Source: Frigoribacterium sp. PhB160 (GTDB taxonomy: Bacteria; Actinomycetota; Actinomycetes; Actinomycetales; Microbacteriaceae). Taken from it: a DNA stretch of 64,000 nucleotides. Of this stretch, positions 1-7,964 are shown piece by piece; within the stretch, counting starts at the first letter, position 1, and each line of letters starts with the position of its first letter. The translations under genes and the position numbers were made by a program. Under the pieces are notes generated by a model. It saw only the letters and a list, made by a program, of their open reading frames with translations. It was not told where the DNA came from and did not search any database. The DNA is taken from assembly GCF_003751785.1 (NCBI RefSeq), contig NZ_RKIE01000001.1:783564-847563 (forward strand). The letters run 5' to 3'.

Positions 1-181
1 CGAGGCGGAGTTCGCCGACATCGTCCGTCAGCTGCGCGAGCACGACGTCACCCGCCGCACCCGGGCGGAGGCTCACCGCTGGGCCAGCGAGGCGCTCGCC
101 GCGCTCGACGCGCTGCCGTCGGGGCCCGTCAAGAAGGCGCTGACGCGCTTCGCCGACCAGGTGGTCGAGCGCTCCGCCTGA
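1..181 (+). CDS. Polyprenyl diphosphate synthase, C-terminal end (partial)
   Basis: The frame is open from the left edge to a TGA at 179-181 and gives about 59 residues of the end of a protein. The visible tail contains EALAALDALPSGPVKKAL followed by an Arg/Ala-rich end, which matches the C-terminal helices of trans-isoprenyl diphosphate synthases of actinobacteria (geranylgeranyl or heptaprenyl class). Such enzymes extend allylic diphosphates with isopentenyl diphosphate to make chains for menaquinone or glycan carriers. The catalytic Asp-rich motifs lie outside the window, so chain length and exact class cannot be judged. It sits 88 bp before a reductase gene on the same strand. Confidence 0.6.
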   Translation, partial: EAEFADIVRQLREHDVTRRTRAEAHRWASEALAALDALPSGPVKKALTRFADQVVERSA

Positions 182-269
182 CCGGCACCGAGCCTCCGCG
201 GCCCCCGTTCCGAACCAGACCAGACCCTCCGTCGGGCAGCACCCGACGCCCACAGCACCAGGAGAACCC

Positions 270-1646
270 GTGACCACCTTGCGACTGGCCATCGTCGGCG
301 CCGGCCCCGCCGGCATCTACGCCGCCGACATCCTCGCCAAGGCCGAGAAGGCCTTCGACGTCTCGATCGACCTCTTCGAGCAGCTGCCCGCCCCCTACGG
401 CCTCGTCCGCTACGGCGTCGCGCCCGACCACCCCCGCATCAAGGGCATCGTCAACGCGCTGCGCGACGTGCTCGACAGCGGCGACATCCGGGTCTTCGGC
501 AACGTCCGCTACGGCGTCGACATCACGCTCGACGACCTGAAGGCGCACTACAACGCCGTCATCTTCTCGACCGGCGCGATCCGCGACGCCGACCTCGACA
601 TCCCCGGCATCGAGCTCGAGGGCAGCTACGGCGCCGCCGACTTCGTGAGCTGGTTCGACGGGCACCCCGACTTCCCGCGCACCTGGCCGCTCGACGCACA
701 GTCGGTCGCCGTGGTGGGCGTCGGGAACGTCGCGCTCGACGTGTCGCGCATCCTCGCGAAGCACGCGGACGACCTGCTGCCCACCGAGATCCCCGACAAC
801 GTCTACGAGGGCCTGAAGCAGTCGTCGATCACCGACGTGCACGTGTTCGGCCGACGCGGCCCGGCCCAGGTCAAGTTCACGCCGCTCGAGCTGCGCGAGC
901 TCGGCGAGGTGCGCGACGTCGACATGATCGTCTACGACGAGGACTTCGACCACGACGAGGCCTCGAAGACCGCGATCGCGACGAACAAGCAGGTCTTCGT
1001 CATCGACAAGGTGCTGAACCAGTGGCGCCAGCGCGAGGTCGGCACCGCGTCCCGCCGCCTCCACCTGCACTTCTACGCCAAGCCCGTCGAGGTCGTCGGC
1101 GACGAGCAGGGCCGCGTCGCCGCGTTCCGGTACGAGCGGACCCGGCCCGACGGCCAGGGCGGCGTCGAGGGCACCGGCGAGATGCGCGACGTGCCGATCC
1201 AGGCGATCTACCGCGCCGTCGGCTACTTCGGCTCGCCGCTCGACGGCATCCCGTTCGACGAGCGCCGAGGCGTCATCCCGAACCACGAGGGCCAGGTGAT
1301 GGACGACGACAACCAGATCGTGCCCGGCGTCTACGCCACCGGCTGGATCAAGCGTGGCCCCGTCGGCCTCATCGGCCACACGAAGTCCGACGCCATGGAG
1401 ACCGTCAAGCACGTCATCACCGACCAGGGCAGCTGGTGGCAGCCCGTCGACCCGTCGCCCGAGGCGATGCCGGCCCTGCTCGCGCAGCGCGGCGTCGAGT
1501 ACACCGACCTCGAGGGCTGGCACCGGCTCGACGAGCACGAGCAGTCGCTCGGCGCCCGTCACGAGCACGAGCGGGCGCGCGTGAAGGTCGTCCCGCGCGA
1601 CGAGATGGTGCGCGTCTCGCGCGAGAGCGAGCCCGCGGGGGCCTGA
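270..1646 (+). CDS. FAD-dependent ferredoxin/adrenodoxin-type NADP+ reductase (FprA-like)
   Basis: This 458-residue flavoprotein probably moves electrons between NADPH and ferredoxin. Near the N-terminus it has the FAD Rossmann motif [14 protein letters not shown], followed by [19 protein letters not shown], a hallmark of the adrenodoxin reductase family. A second dinucleotide fold for NADP(H), [13 protein letters not shown], lies near residue 150. The segment [17 protein letters not shown] near residue 370 is the usual C-terminal FAD contact. The GTG at 270 is the start because AGGAG lies just upstream (260-264) and the length fits the family. The redox partner is not encoded nearby. Confidence 0.9.
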   Translation: MTTLRLAIVGAGPAGIYAADILAKAEKAFDVSIDLFEQLPAPYGLVRYGVAPDHPRIKGIVNALRDVLDSGDIRVFGNVRYGVDITLDDLKAHYNAVIFSTGAIRDADLDIPGIELEGSYGAADFVSWFDGHPDFPRTWPLDAQSVAVVGVGNVALDVSRILAKHADDLLPTEIPDNVYEGLKQSSITDVHVFGRRGPAQVKFTPLELRELGEVRDVDMIVYDEDFDHDEASKTAIATNKQVFVIDKVLNQWRQREVGTASRRLHLHFYAKPVEVVGDEQGRVAAFRYERTRPDGQGGVEGTGEMRDVPIQAIYRAVGYFGSPLDGIPFDERRGVIPNHEGQVMDDDNQIVPGVYATGWIKRGPVGLIGHTKSDAMETVKHVITDQGSWWQPVDPSPEAMPALLAQRGVEYTDLEGWHRLDEHEQSLGARHEHERARVKVVPRDEMVRVSRESEPAGA

Positions 1647-1683
1647 CCCTCGGCCGGTGCGTACCGTGCGCGGCCCGCGTCGG

Positions 1684-1689
1684 TAAGCT
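1684..1689 (+). promoter_or_regulatory. Candidate -10 box (TAAGCT) of yajQ
   Basis: TAAGCT lies 7 nt before the yajQ ATG, the spacing expected for a leaderless transcript. A GGAGGG that could act as a ribosome binding site lies in the same gap, so the reading is ambiguous. Confidence 0.3.
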
Positions 1690-1696
1690 GGAGGGC

Positions 1697-2185
1697 ATGG
1701 CAGACAGCTCATTCGACGTGGTCAGCAAGGTCGACAAGATGGAGGCGGACAACGCCCTCCACCAGGCGCAGAAGGAGATCGAGCAGCGCTACGACTTCAA
1801 GAACGTCGGTGCCTCGGTCGACTGGAGCGGCGAGAAGCTCCTCCTCAAGGCGTCGACGGAGGAGCGTGTGAAGGCCGTCCTCGACGTCCTCGAGTCGAAG
1901 TTCATCAAGCGCAGCATCAGCCTGAAGCACCTCGACGTCGGCGAGCCCTTCGCCAGCGGCAAGGAGTACCGCATCGAGGCCGCCCTCAAGGAGGGCATCG
2001 AGCAGGACGCCGCGAAGAAGATCGGCAAGATCATCCGCGACGAGGGCCCGAAGAGCGTCAAGAGCCAGATCCAGGGCGACGAGCTCCGCGTCCAGTCGAA
2101 GAGCCGTGACGACCTGCAGGCCACCATGGCGCTGCTGAAGAAGGCCGACCTCGACGTCGACCTCCAGTTCGTCAACTTCCGCTAG
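1697..2185 (+). CDS. yajQ: YajQ-family nucleotide-binding protein
   Basis: The 162-residue product begins [20 protein letters not shown] and ends DLQFVNFR, both conserved signatures of the YajQ/DUF520 family. The two ferredoxin-like domains include the [10 protein letters not shown] and [14 protein letters not shown] regions. In Xanthomonas a family member binds cyclic di-GMP and acts with a regulator; in actinobacteria the role is less clear. The ATG at 1697 is preceded by GGAGGG and gives the normal family length. It stands alone between the reductase and the cardiolipin synthase, 8 bp before the latter. Confidence 0.93.
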   Translation: MADSSFDVVSKVDKMEADNALHQAQKEIEQRYDFKNVGASVDWSGEKLLLKASTEERVKAVLDVLESKFIKRSISLKHLDVGEPFASGKEYRIEAALKEGIEQDAAKKIGKIIRDEGPKSVKSQIQGDELRVQSKSRDDLQATMALLKKADLDVDLQFVNFR

Positions 2186-2192
2186 CACCGAT

Positions 2193-3659
2193 GTGACCGA
2201 GCCCTCCTGGGTGCCCGCCGCCCTCGGGGTGCTCGGCCTCGTCGTCGACATCGCGATCCGCGTCTTCGCGATCGTCTACGTGCCGATCAACCGGCGCCCT
2301 CAGACGGCGGCGGCGTGGCTGCTGGCGATCTTCCTCATCCCGTACGTCGGGTTCGTCCTCTTCCTCCTGCTCGGCAGCTCGAAGCTGCCGGCGTCGCGGC
2401 GGGCCAAGCAGACCGAGATCAACACCTACATCGTCGAGACGACCGAGGGCATGGAGCGGGTGCGCCGCGACCACCCGTGGCCCCTCTGGCTCGACAGCGT
2501 CATCGAGCTCAACCGTACGCTCGGGGCGATGCCGCTCGTCGGCGGCAACACGGCCGAGCTGCACCCCGACTACGACCGCTCGATCGCGGCGATGGCCGAG
2601 GCCGTCGACCAGGCCCGCAAGTGGGTGCACGTCGAGTTCTACATCACGAGCCTCGACGCGACGACCGAGCCGTTCTTCATCGCCCTCGAGAACGCGCGCC
2701 GGCGCGGCGTGACGGTCCGGCTGCTGATGGACCACATCGCCAGCCGTGGCTACCCGGGCTATCGGCGCACCCGGCGTCGACTGACCCGCATCGGCGTCGA
2801 GTGGCAGCTCATGCTGCCGGTGCTGCCCCTCCGCGGCAAGTACCAGCGGCCCGACCTCCGCAACCACCGCAAGCTGCTCGTCGTCGACGGGCTCGTGGCC
2901 TTCACCGGCTCGCAGAACATGATCGACCGCGGCTACCAGCGACGGTCGAACCGCCGCCGCGGCCTCGCCTGGAAGGACTTCATGGTGAGGTTCGAGGGCC
3001 CGGTCGTCGCCGGCGTCAACGCCCTCTTCGTCACCGACTGGTACTCCGAGACCGACGAACTGCTGATCCGCGAGAGCGACCCGGTGCACACGAGCGACGA
3101 CGACGAGACGATCGACTGCCAGGTCGTGCCGAGCGGACCGGGCTTCGACGGCGAGAACAACCTGCGCCTGTTCAACACGCTCCTCTACAACGCGCAGGAG
3201 CGCATCATCCTCACCAGCCCGTACTTCGTGCCCGACGACTCGATGCTCTACGCGGTGACGACCGCGGCGCAGCGCGGCGTCGACGTGCAGCTCTTCGTGA
3301 GCGAGATCGGCGACCAGGCGGTCGTCTACCACGCGCAGCGGTCGTACTACGAGGCCCTGCTGCGGGCGGGGGTCCGCATCTTCCTCTACCGCAGCCCCAC
3401 CGTGCTGCACGCGAAGCACTTCACGATCGACGACGAGGTCGCCGTCATCGGCTCGAGCAACATGGACATGCGCTCGTTCAGCCTCAACCTCGAGATCTCG
3501 GTCATGATCCGCGGCCGGCACTTCGTGTCGCAGCTGCGCGAGGTCGAGCAGTCGTACCGCGAGGCCAGCACCGAGCTCACTCTCGACGAGTGGCTGCACC
3601 GTCCGTTCCGGTCGAAGGTGCTCGACAACGTCGCGCGGCTCGCCGCCGCGGTGCAGTAG
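2193..3659 (+). CDS. cls: Cardiolipin synthase, phospholipase D family
   Basis: This 488-residue membrane enzyme should condense phosphatidyl groups to make cardiolipin. Two hydrophobic segments occupy roughly residues 5-60. Two phospholipase D catalytic motifs follow: HRKLLVVDG with GSQNM in the middle, and HAKHFTIDD with GSSNMDMRS in the last quarter. Both HxK(x)4D motifs are intact, so the enzyme should be active. The GTG start at 2193 follows the yajQ stop by 8 bp, and no strong ribosome binding site is seen, so translation may be coupled. The end is followed by a copy of the dispersed GGAGGCGCG word at 3665-3673. Confidence 0.92.
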   Translation: MTEPSWVPAALGVLGLVVDIAIRVFAIVYVPINRRPQTAAAWLLAIFLIPYVGFVLFLLLGSSKLPASRRAKQTEINTYIVETTEGMERVRRDHPWPLWLDSVIELNRTLGAMPLVGGNTAELHPDYDRSIAAMAEAVDQARKWVHVEFYITSLDATTEPFFIALENARRRGVTVRLLMDHIASRGYPGYRRTRRRLTRIGVEWQLMLPVLPLRGKYQRPDLRNHRKLLVVDGLVAFTGSQNMIDRGYQRRSNRRRGLAWKDFMVRFEGPVVAGVNALFVTDWYSETDELLIRESDPVHTSDDDETIDCQVVPSGPGFDGENNLRLFNTLLYNAQERIILTSPYFVPDDSMLYAVTTAAQRGVDVQLFVSEIGDQAVVYHAQRSYYEALLRAGVRIFLYRSPTVLHAKHFTIDDEVAVIGSSNMDMRSFSLNLEISVMIRGRHFVSQLREVEQSYREASTELTLDEWLHRPFRSKVLDNVARLAAAVQ

Positions 3660-3706
3660 CCGGGGGAGGCGCGGGGCCGGTGGTCGTAGGGAGGGCCGGG
3701 AGGATG

Positions 3707-3712
3707 TATATT
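3707..3712 (+). promoter_or_regulatory. Possible -10 box (TATATT) for tRNA-Tyr
   Basis: TATATT at 3707-3712 is the only AT-rich hexamer in the 97-bp gap before tRNA-Tyr and lies about 45 nt from the mature 5' end. I see no convincing -35 at the right distance. Confidence 0.35.
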
Positions 3713-3756
3713 TGTCTGGCGCCTCCGGTCGATGAACATCTGGGCCGGGCGTGCAT

Positions 3757-3838
3757 GGCAAGTTACCCAAGCGGCCAAAGGGATCTGACTGTAAATCAGC
3801 CGGCGTAGCCTCCGGGGGTTCGAATCCCTCACTTGCCA
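3757..3838 (+). tRNA. tRNA-Tyr (anticodon GTA)
   Basis: The acceptor arms GGCAAGT (3757-3763) and ACTTGCC (3831-3837) pair fully and A3838 is the discriminator. The anticodon GTA is at 3791-3793 in a CTGTAAA loop, and the D arm CCCAAGCGGCCAAAGGG and T arm GGGGGTTCGAATCCC are clear. A long variable arm places it in class II, as expected for bacterial tRNA-Tyr. No CCA is encoded. The outermost pair of the anticodon stem appears to be a T/C mismatch (TCTGA against TCAGC). Confidence 0.95.
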
Positions 3839-3874
3839 CCCTCGTGACGACGTGCAGAGCAGCGCCCGTCACGC

Positions 3875-3904
3875 CGAACGGACCCGATCACTCGGGTCCG
3901 TTCG
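3875..3904 (+). terminator. Hairpin terminator after tRNA-Tyr
   Basis: A perfect 13-bp stem, CGAACGGACCCGA against TCGGGTCCGTTCG, has the four-base loop TCAC and is followed by GTCGTCC rather than a T-run. It lies about 37 bp after tRNA-Tyr. Confidence 0.75.
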
Positions 3905-3958
3905 TCGTCCGGGCGACGACGTCGATCCGGCCTGCGCCCCGTGCCGCCGGGAGGCCCC

Positions 3959-4783
3959 GTGACCGAGACACCGACCGCCGCGTCCCCGCCACCGGCCGAG
4001 CTGCTCGAGGTCGCCCGCACCGTGGCCGTCGAGGCCGGTGCCCTCGCCGTCCGTCGCCGAGCGGCCGGGGTCGAGGTCGCCGACACGAAGAGCAGCCTCG
4101 TCGACGTCGTGACGCACACCGACCTCGAGGTCGAGGCGCTGCTGCGTCGTCGCCTCTCCGAGCTCCGGCCGGGCGACGGCTTCCTCGGGGAGGAGGGCGG
4201 GGCCGACGACTCGGAGACGGGCCTCACCTGGGTCGTCGACCCGATCGACGGCACGGTCAACTTCCTCTACGACATCCCGCAGTGGGCGGTCAGCGTCGCC
4301 GTCGTCTCCGGCGGCCGCGATCCCGAGCGGTGGACGGCCCTCGCGGGCTGCGTCGTCAACCCGGTGTCCGGCGAGGTCTGGACCGCCTCCCGAGGGGGAG
4401 GAGCGTGGCTGGGAGAGCGCCGCCTGTCGCCCTCCGCCCCCCGGTCGCTGGCCGAGTCGCTCGTCGGCACGGGCTTCTCGTACGACTCCGGACGCCGGGT
4501 GGAGCAGGCCGCCGATCTCGGCCGCCTCATCGGGGAGGTGCGCGACGTCCGTCGGATGGGCGCCGCCTCCCTGGACCTCTGCGCCGTCGCCGCCGGTCGG
4601 CTCGACGCGTACGTCGAGGAGGGGCTCAAGCCGTGGGACCACGCCGCCGGTGCGCTCGTCGCCCGCGAGGCGGGAGCGGTCGTCCACGGCGACCGACCGG
4701 ACGCCGCCCCGAGCGCGGCGTTCGTGCTCGCGGCCTCGCCGAGCATCGCCGAGGATCTGTGGACGACCCTGGGCCGGGTGTGA
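3959..4783 (+). CDS. Inositol monophosphatase family protein
   Basis: The product of about 274 residues carries the metal-binding motif DPIDGTVNFLYD, the upstream GEEGG acid motif and the downstream WDHAAGALVAREAG motif of Mg2+-dependent, Li+-sensitive phosphomonoesterases. The family hydrolyses inositol-1-phosphate, fructose-1,6-bisphosphate, histidinol-phosphate or 3'-phosphoadenosine-5'-phosphate; the substrate cannot be told from the sequence alone. I prefer the GTG at 3959, which has GGGAGG four bases upstream; an in-frame GTG at 3941 would add six residues. It has no co-directional partner close by. Confidence 0.88.
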   Translation: MTETPTAASPPPAELLEVARTVAVEAGALAVRRRAAGVEVADTKSSLVDVVTHTDLEVEALLRRRLSELRPGDGFLGEEGGADDSETGLTWVVDPIDGTVNFLYDIPQWAVSVAVVSGGRDPERWTALAGCVVNPVSGEVWTASRGGGAWLGERRLSPSAPRSLAESLVGTGFSYDSGRRVEQAADLGRLIGEVRDVRRMGAASLDLCAVAAGRLDAYVEEGLKPWDHAAGALVAREAGAVVHGDRPDAAPSAAFVLAASPSIAEDLWTTLGRV

Positions 4784-4916
4784 GAAGGGCTGCTGACGGC
4801 CGACTTCCTCGCACGGGGAGCGCCCTGGCGGGTCATCGCCGCGACCTCTGGTACACGGATGTCTCATGTCTCAGCCCGGCTGGCACCCGAACGCGGGTAG
4901 CCATCTGGTGAACGAG

Positions 4917-4971
4917 CCGCTACCCTGGACAGGTTCGTTACTTTTCCGTGACCAAGGTCACGAGGTAGCGG
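4917..4971 (+). promoter_or_regulatory. CRP/GlxR-like palindrome inside a larger inverted repeat
   Basis: GTGACCAAGGTCAC at 4948-4961 has the GTGA-N6-TCAC form bound by CRP/FNR-family regulators such as GlxR or mycobacterial CRP. It is flanked by an 8-bp inverted repeat, CCGCTACC at 4917-4924 and GGTAGCGG at 4964-4971, so the transcript could also fold. The element lies 60-115 bp before an M23 endopeptidase gene. Known CRP/GlxR control of cell-wall hydrolase genes of the rpf type in other actinobacteria makes this position plausible. Confidence 0.5.
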
Positions 4972-5032
4972 CCGAGAAGAAGAGGGTGCACTCCGCCTCT
5001 CCGTTCCCGACAACCCCGAGGATCCATCACAC

Positions 5033-6085
5033 GTGTCGAACCCCCAGCACTTCGCCGAGCCCGACGGCGACGGAAACCCGTCGAGTCGTGACGCCGAGGT
5101 CCTGACGGAACGCCCCGAGGCTCCCGTCTACCTGACCCGCCGCGAAGCCCGCGAGGCCGAGCGTGCCGCCGAGGCCGCCGCCTCCGCACGCCCGCGTCGC
5201 ACTGCCGCCGGAGCGCCCGCCTCGGCGAGGCCTGCCGCCGCGGCCCCTCGCCGCACCAGCTCGGCCGCTCCGCGCACCGCCTCCACGACGCGTCCGAGCG
5301 CACCCGCCGGGCGCGTCGCCTCCGTCGGCTCCGCACGCCGCGCCTCCGGTGCCGCTGCGCCCGCCGCGACCAGCGCCTCCGTCCCGTCGGCCTTCCGCCG
5401 CACGAGCAAGCGCGTGACGGTCGTCGGCGCGATGCTCTTCGCCGGGGCGATGCTCGTCGCGACGAGCGTGCCGGCCAACGCGTTCCTCGTCGACACCGCG
5501 TCCCCGGGCACCGCTCAGGGCTCGCCGATGTCGACGCAGACCTTCGTCGCGGGCGAGGCCACGGACGACGTCGCCGACCGCGACGGCTACTCGGTCACCG
5601 AGATGAAGGTCGCCACGCAGTACTCGTCGACCAGCACGAGCACCTTCAGCAACGACCTCGAGGGCACGGTCCAGTGGCCCTTCCAGACCGGCGTGCCGAT
5701 CAGCAGCGGCTTCGGCGCGCGCCAGGTCAGCAACTGCAGCTTCTGCTCGACCTTCCACGAGGGCCTCGACTTCGTGCCCGGCGCGGGCTCGCCGATCCAG
5801 GCGATCGCCGACGGCACCGTCAGCGTCGTCAGCGGCCCCGGCGGCGCCTTCGGCAACCACGTCGAGATCGAGCACGTCATCAACGGCCAGAAGGTCACGT
5901 CGACCTACTCGCACATGCAGACCGGCTCGGTCACGGTCTCGGTGGGCGACCCCGTCACCGTCGGCACCGTCATCGGCAAGGTCGGCTCGACCGGCAACAG
6001 CACCGGTGCGCACCTCCACTTCGAGATCCACCTCAGCGGCGTGCCCGTCGACCCGTACCCCTGGCTGCAGGCCAACACCAACTAG
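5033..6085 (+). CDS. M23-family peptidoglycan endopeptidase with basic, disordered N-terminus
   Basis: The 350-residue protein begins with about 120 residues rich in Ala, Arg, Ser and Pro, then one hydrophobic segment (VVGAMLFAGAMLVATSVPA, near residue 130) that should anchor or export it. The C-terminal half is an M23 LytM domain with GFGAR, HEGLDFVPG and the paired motif HLHFEIH. These supply the zinc ligands (HxxxD and HxH) for cutting peptide cross-bridges in the wall. The start is GTG at 5033. The long cytoplasmic tail may hold interaction sites. The gene stands alone downstream of a CRP-like palindrome and ends at a strong bidirectional hairpin. Confidence 0.87.
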   Translation: MSNPQHFAEPDGDGNPSSRDAEVLTERPEAPVYLTRREAREAERAAEAAASARPRRTAAGAPASARPAAAAPRRTSSAAPRTASTTRPSAPAGRVASVGSARRASGAAAPAATSASVPSAFRRTSKRVTVVGAMLFAGAMLVATSVPANAFLVDTASPGTAQGSPMSTQTFVAGEATDDVADRDGYSVTEMKVATQYSSTSTSTFSNDLEGTVQWPFQTGVPISSGFGARQVSNCSFCSTFHEGLDFVPGAGSPIQAIADGTVSVVSGPGGAFGNHVEIEHVINGQKVTSTYSHMQTGSVTVSVGDPVTVGTVIGKVGSTGNSTGAHLHFEIHLSGVPVDPYPWLQANTN

Positions 6086-6133
6086 CAGGGCGGGCGCGCG
6101 ACGGCCTCGAGTCGTCCCCGTGCCCCGTCAGCA

Positions 6134-6172
6134 CGACGAAGCCCCCGACCGCATCGGTCGGGGGCTTCGTCG
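6134..6172. terminator. Bidirectional terminator between convergent genes
   Basis: CGACGAAGCCCCCGACC pairs perfectly with GGTCGGGGGCTTCGTCG (17 bp) around the five-base loop GCATC. It lies between the M23 gene (+) and the GH13 gene (-). The flanks read TTCGTCG outward on both strands in place of a T-run. Confidence 0.85.
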
Positions 6173-6185
6173 TCGGACCGGGTGC

Positions 6186-7943
6186 TCAGCCGACGGCCGG
6201 CTCCGATCGCAGCCAGACGGCGGCGTTCGCCGGCAGCGCCGGCGCGTCGAGCGCCATCGTCGACAGCAGCACGTCGCCGACGGGCAGCTCGACCGCGACG
6301 TCGCCCGTGTTCGCGACCACCGTCACGCCGCCGTTGCGGAAGGCGACGACCTCCGTGCCCCAGCCGTCGAGCCACTCCACCGACCCGACGCCGAGCTCGT
6401 GCTCCGAGCGCAGAGCGAGGGCCGTCTTGTACAGCTCGAGGGTCGAGCTGGCGACGCCCTGCTGCTCGTCGCGGGCGTACGTCGACCAGTCGTCGGGCTG
6501 GGGCAGCCACGACGCACCGGTCGTCGAGAAGCCGAAGGCGGGCGAGCCCGACTCCCAGGGCAGGGGCACGCGGCATCCGTCGCGGCCGTACCGCTCACCG
6601 TGCGTACGGAACCAGGTCGGGTCCTGTCGGGCCTCGTCGGGCAGGTCGACGGCCTCGGGCAGGCCGAGCTCCTCGCCCTGGTAGAGGTAGGCGCTGCCCG
6701 GCAGGGCGAGCATCACGGCCGAGGCCGCCCGCGCCCGCGCGAGGCCCAGCTCGGGGATCGGCAGGCCGGGGCTCCTCGGCCCGATGCCGTAGCCCTGGGG
6801 GTTCTCGGCGGTCAGGGCGAGGCGGCTGGCGTGCCGGACGACGTCGTGGTTGCTCAGCACCCAGGTGCTCGGGGCGCCCACGCTCGCGAACACCTCGATC
6901 GACGAGTCGACGACGCGGCGGATCTCGGCGGCCGACCAGCCGGTCTCGAGGTACGAGAAGTTGAAGGCCTGGTGCATCTCGTCGGGGCGCACCCAGTTCG
7001 CGAGCTTCGCGAGCGGCTCGACCCACGCCTCCGCCACCATGACGCGGTCGCCGGGGTACTCGTCGAGCACCGTCCGCCACGACCGGTAGATCTCGTGCAC
7101 GCCGTCCTGGCCCCAGTACGGCGGGGTGACGGCCTCGCCCTGGCCGCCGCCCATGCTGCCCGCGTCGGCGGGCGGGGTGAAGTCGGGCAGGCCCTCGGCC
7201 TTGATCATGCCGTGGGCGACGTCGACGCGGAAGCCGTCGACGCCGCGGTCGAGCCAGAACCGCAGCACGTCGACGAAGGCGTCGCGCACCCACGGGTTCG
7301 TCCAGTCGAGGTCGGGCTGCGTGGTGTCGAAGAGGTGCAGGTACCACTGGCCCGGGGTGCCGTCGGCCTCGGTGACGCGGGTCCAGGCGGGTCCGCCGAA
7401 GATCGACTGCCAGTTGTTCGGGGGCAGCTCGCCGTCGGCGCCCTCGCCCTCGCGGAACATGTACCGGGCCCGCGCGGTCGACCCGGGCGCCGACGCGAGC
7501 GCCTCGCGGAACCAGGGGTGGTCGGACGACGAGTGGTTCGGCACGAGGTCGACGATCACGCGGAGGCCGAGCTCGGTCGCCCGGGCGCGCAGGGAGTCGA
7601 AGTCGGCGAGGGTGCCGAAGAGCGGGTCGACGTCGACGTAGTCGGCGACGTCGTAGCCCGCGTCGCGCTGGGGCGAGGTGTAGAAGGGCGACAGCCAGAC
7701 GGCGTCGACGCCGAGGTCGGCGAGCGCGTCGAGCCGGGCCGTGACGCCGGGCAGGTCGCCGACGCCGTCGCCGTCGGAGTCGGCGAACGACCGCGGGTAC
7801 ACCTGGTAGATGACGGCCGAGCGCCACCACTCCAGGCCGTCGCTGCGCACGGCGGCCGCCTCGGAGGTCGGCTCGGCCGGGGTCCGGGTGTCGTTCTCGG
7901 CGGGGGAGTCGAGCGTGTCGCTCGAGGTCTCGTGTGAGGACAT
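6186..7943 (-). CDS. GH13 alpha-glucosidase (oligo-1,6-glucosidase/alpha-glucosidase type)
   Basis: This 585-residue glycoside hydrolase should cleave terminal alpha-1,4 or alpha-1,6 glucosyl bonds of short oligosaccharides in the cytoplasm; no signal peptide is seen. Conserved regions appear in order: AVIYQVYPRSFADSDGDG, DLVPNHSS, GFRVDVAHGM with the nucleophile Asp near residue 241, VMVAEAW with the acid Glu near 305, and LSNHDVVRH with the third Asp near 367. The family also contains trehalose- and sucrose-acting members, so the substrate is uncertain. The ATG at 7943 lies six bases after a TAGGGT box, which points to a leaderless transcript. The first 35 residues are a low-complexity extension. 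Confidence 0.9.
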   Translation of the reverse strand: MSSHETSSDTLDSPAENDTRTPAEPTSEAAAVRSDGLEWWRSAVIYQVYPRSFADSDGDGVGDLPGVTARLDALADLGVDAVWLSPFYTSPQRDAGYDVADYVDVDPLFGTLADFDSLRARATELGLRVIVDLVPNHSSSDHPWFREALASAPGSTARARYMFREGEGADGELPPNNWQSIFGGPAWTRVTEADGTPGQWYLHLFDTTQPDLDWTNPWVRDAFVDVLRFWLDRGVDGFRVDVAHGMIKAEGLPDFTPPADAGSMGGGQGEAVTPPYWGQDGVHEIYRSWRTVLDEYPGDRVMVAEAWVEPLAKLANWVRPDEMHQAFNFSYLETGWSAAEIRRVVDSSIEVFASVGAPSTWVLSNHDVVRHASRLALTAENPQGYGIGPRSPGLPIPELGLARARAASAVMLALPGSAYLYQGEELGLPEAVDLPDEARQDPTWFRTHGERYGRDGCRVPLPWESGSPAFGFSTTGASWLPQPDDWSTYARDEQQGVASSTLELYKTALALRSEHELGVGSVEWLDGWGTEVVAFRNGGVTVVANTGDVAVELPVGDVLLSTMALDAPALPANAAVWLRSEPAVG

Positions 7944-7949
7944 GCGGCA

Positions 7950-7955
7950 ACCCTA
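7950..7955 (-). promoter_or_regulatory. Leaderless-type -10 box (TAGGGT) of the GH13 gene
   Basis: Read on the minus strand, TAGGGT is followed by six bases and then the ATG at 7943, so the transcript probably begins at or next to the start codon. No ribosome binding site is present. Confidence 0.5.
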
Positions 7956-7964
7956 CGGCAGCGC

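Noticed and set aside
129-1712. Long open frames on the minus strand opposite the reductase and opposite many other genes
   Set aside because: They lie antisense to well-recognised proteins, have Arg/Val/Asp-rich low-information products and arise from the high G+C third positions.
4784-5032. A cyclic di-AMP (ydaO-type) riboswitch before the wall endopeptidase
   Set aside because: Such riboswitches occur before wall hydrolase genes in actinobacteria, but I could not find the conserved core in this leader.
4866-5105. Small plus-strand frame before the M23 gene
   Set aside because: It has no ribosome binding site or family features, overlaps the M23 start in another frame and crosses the CRP-like element.
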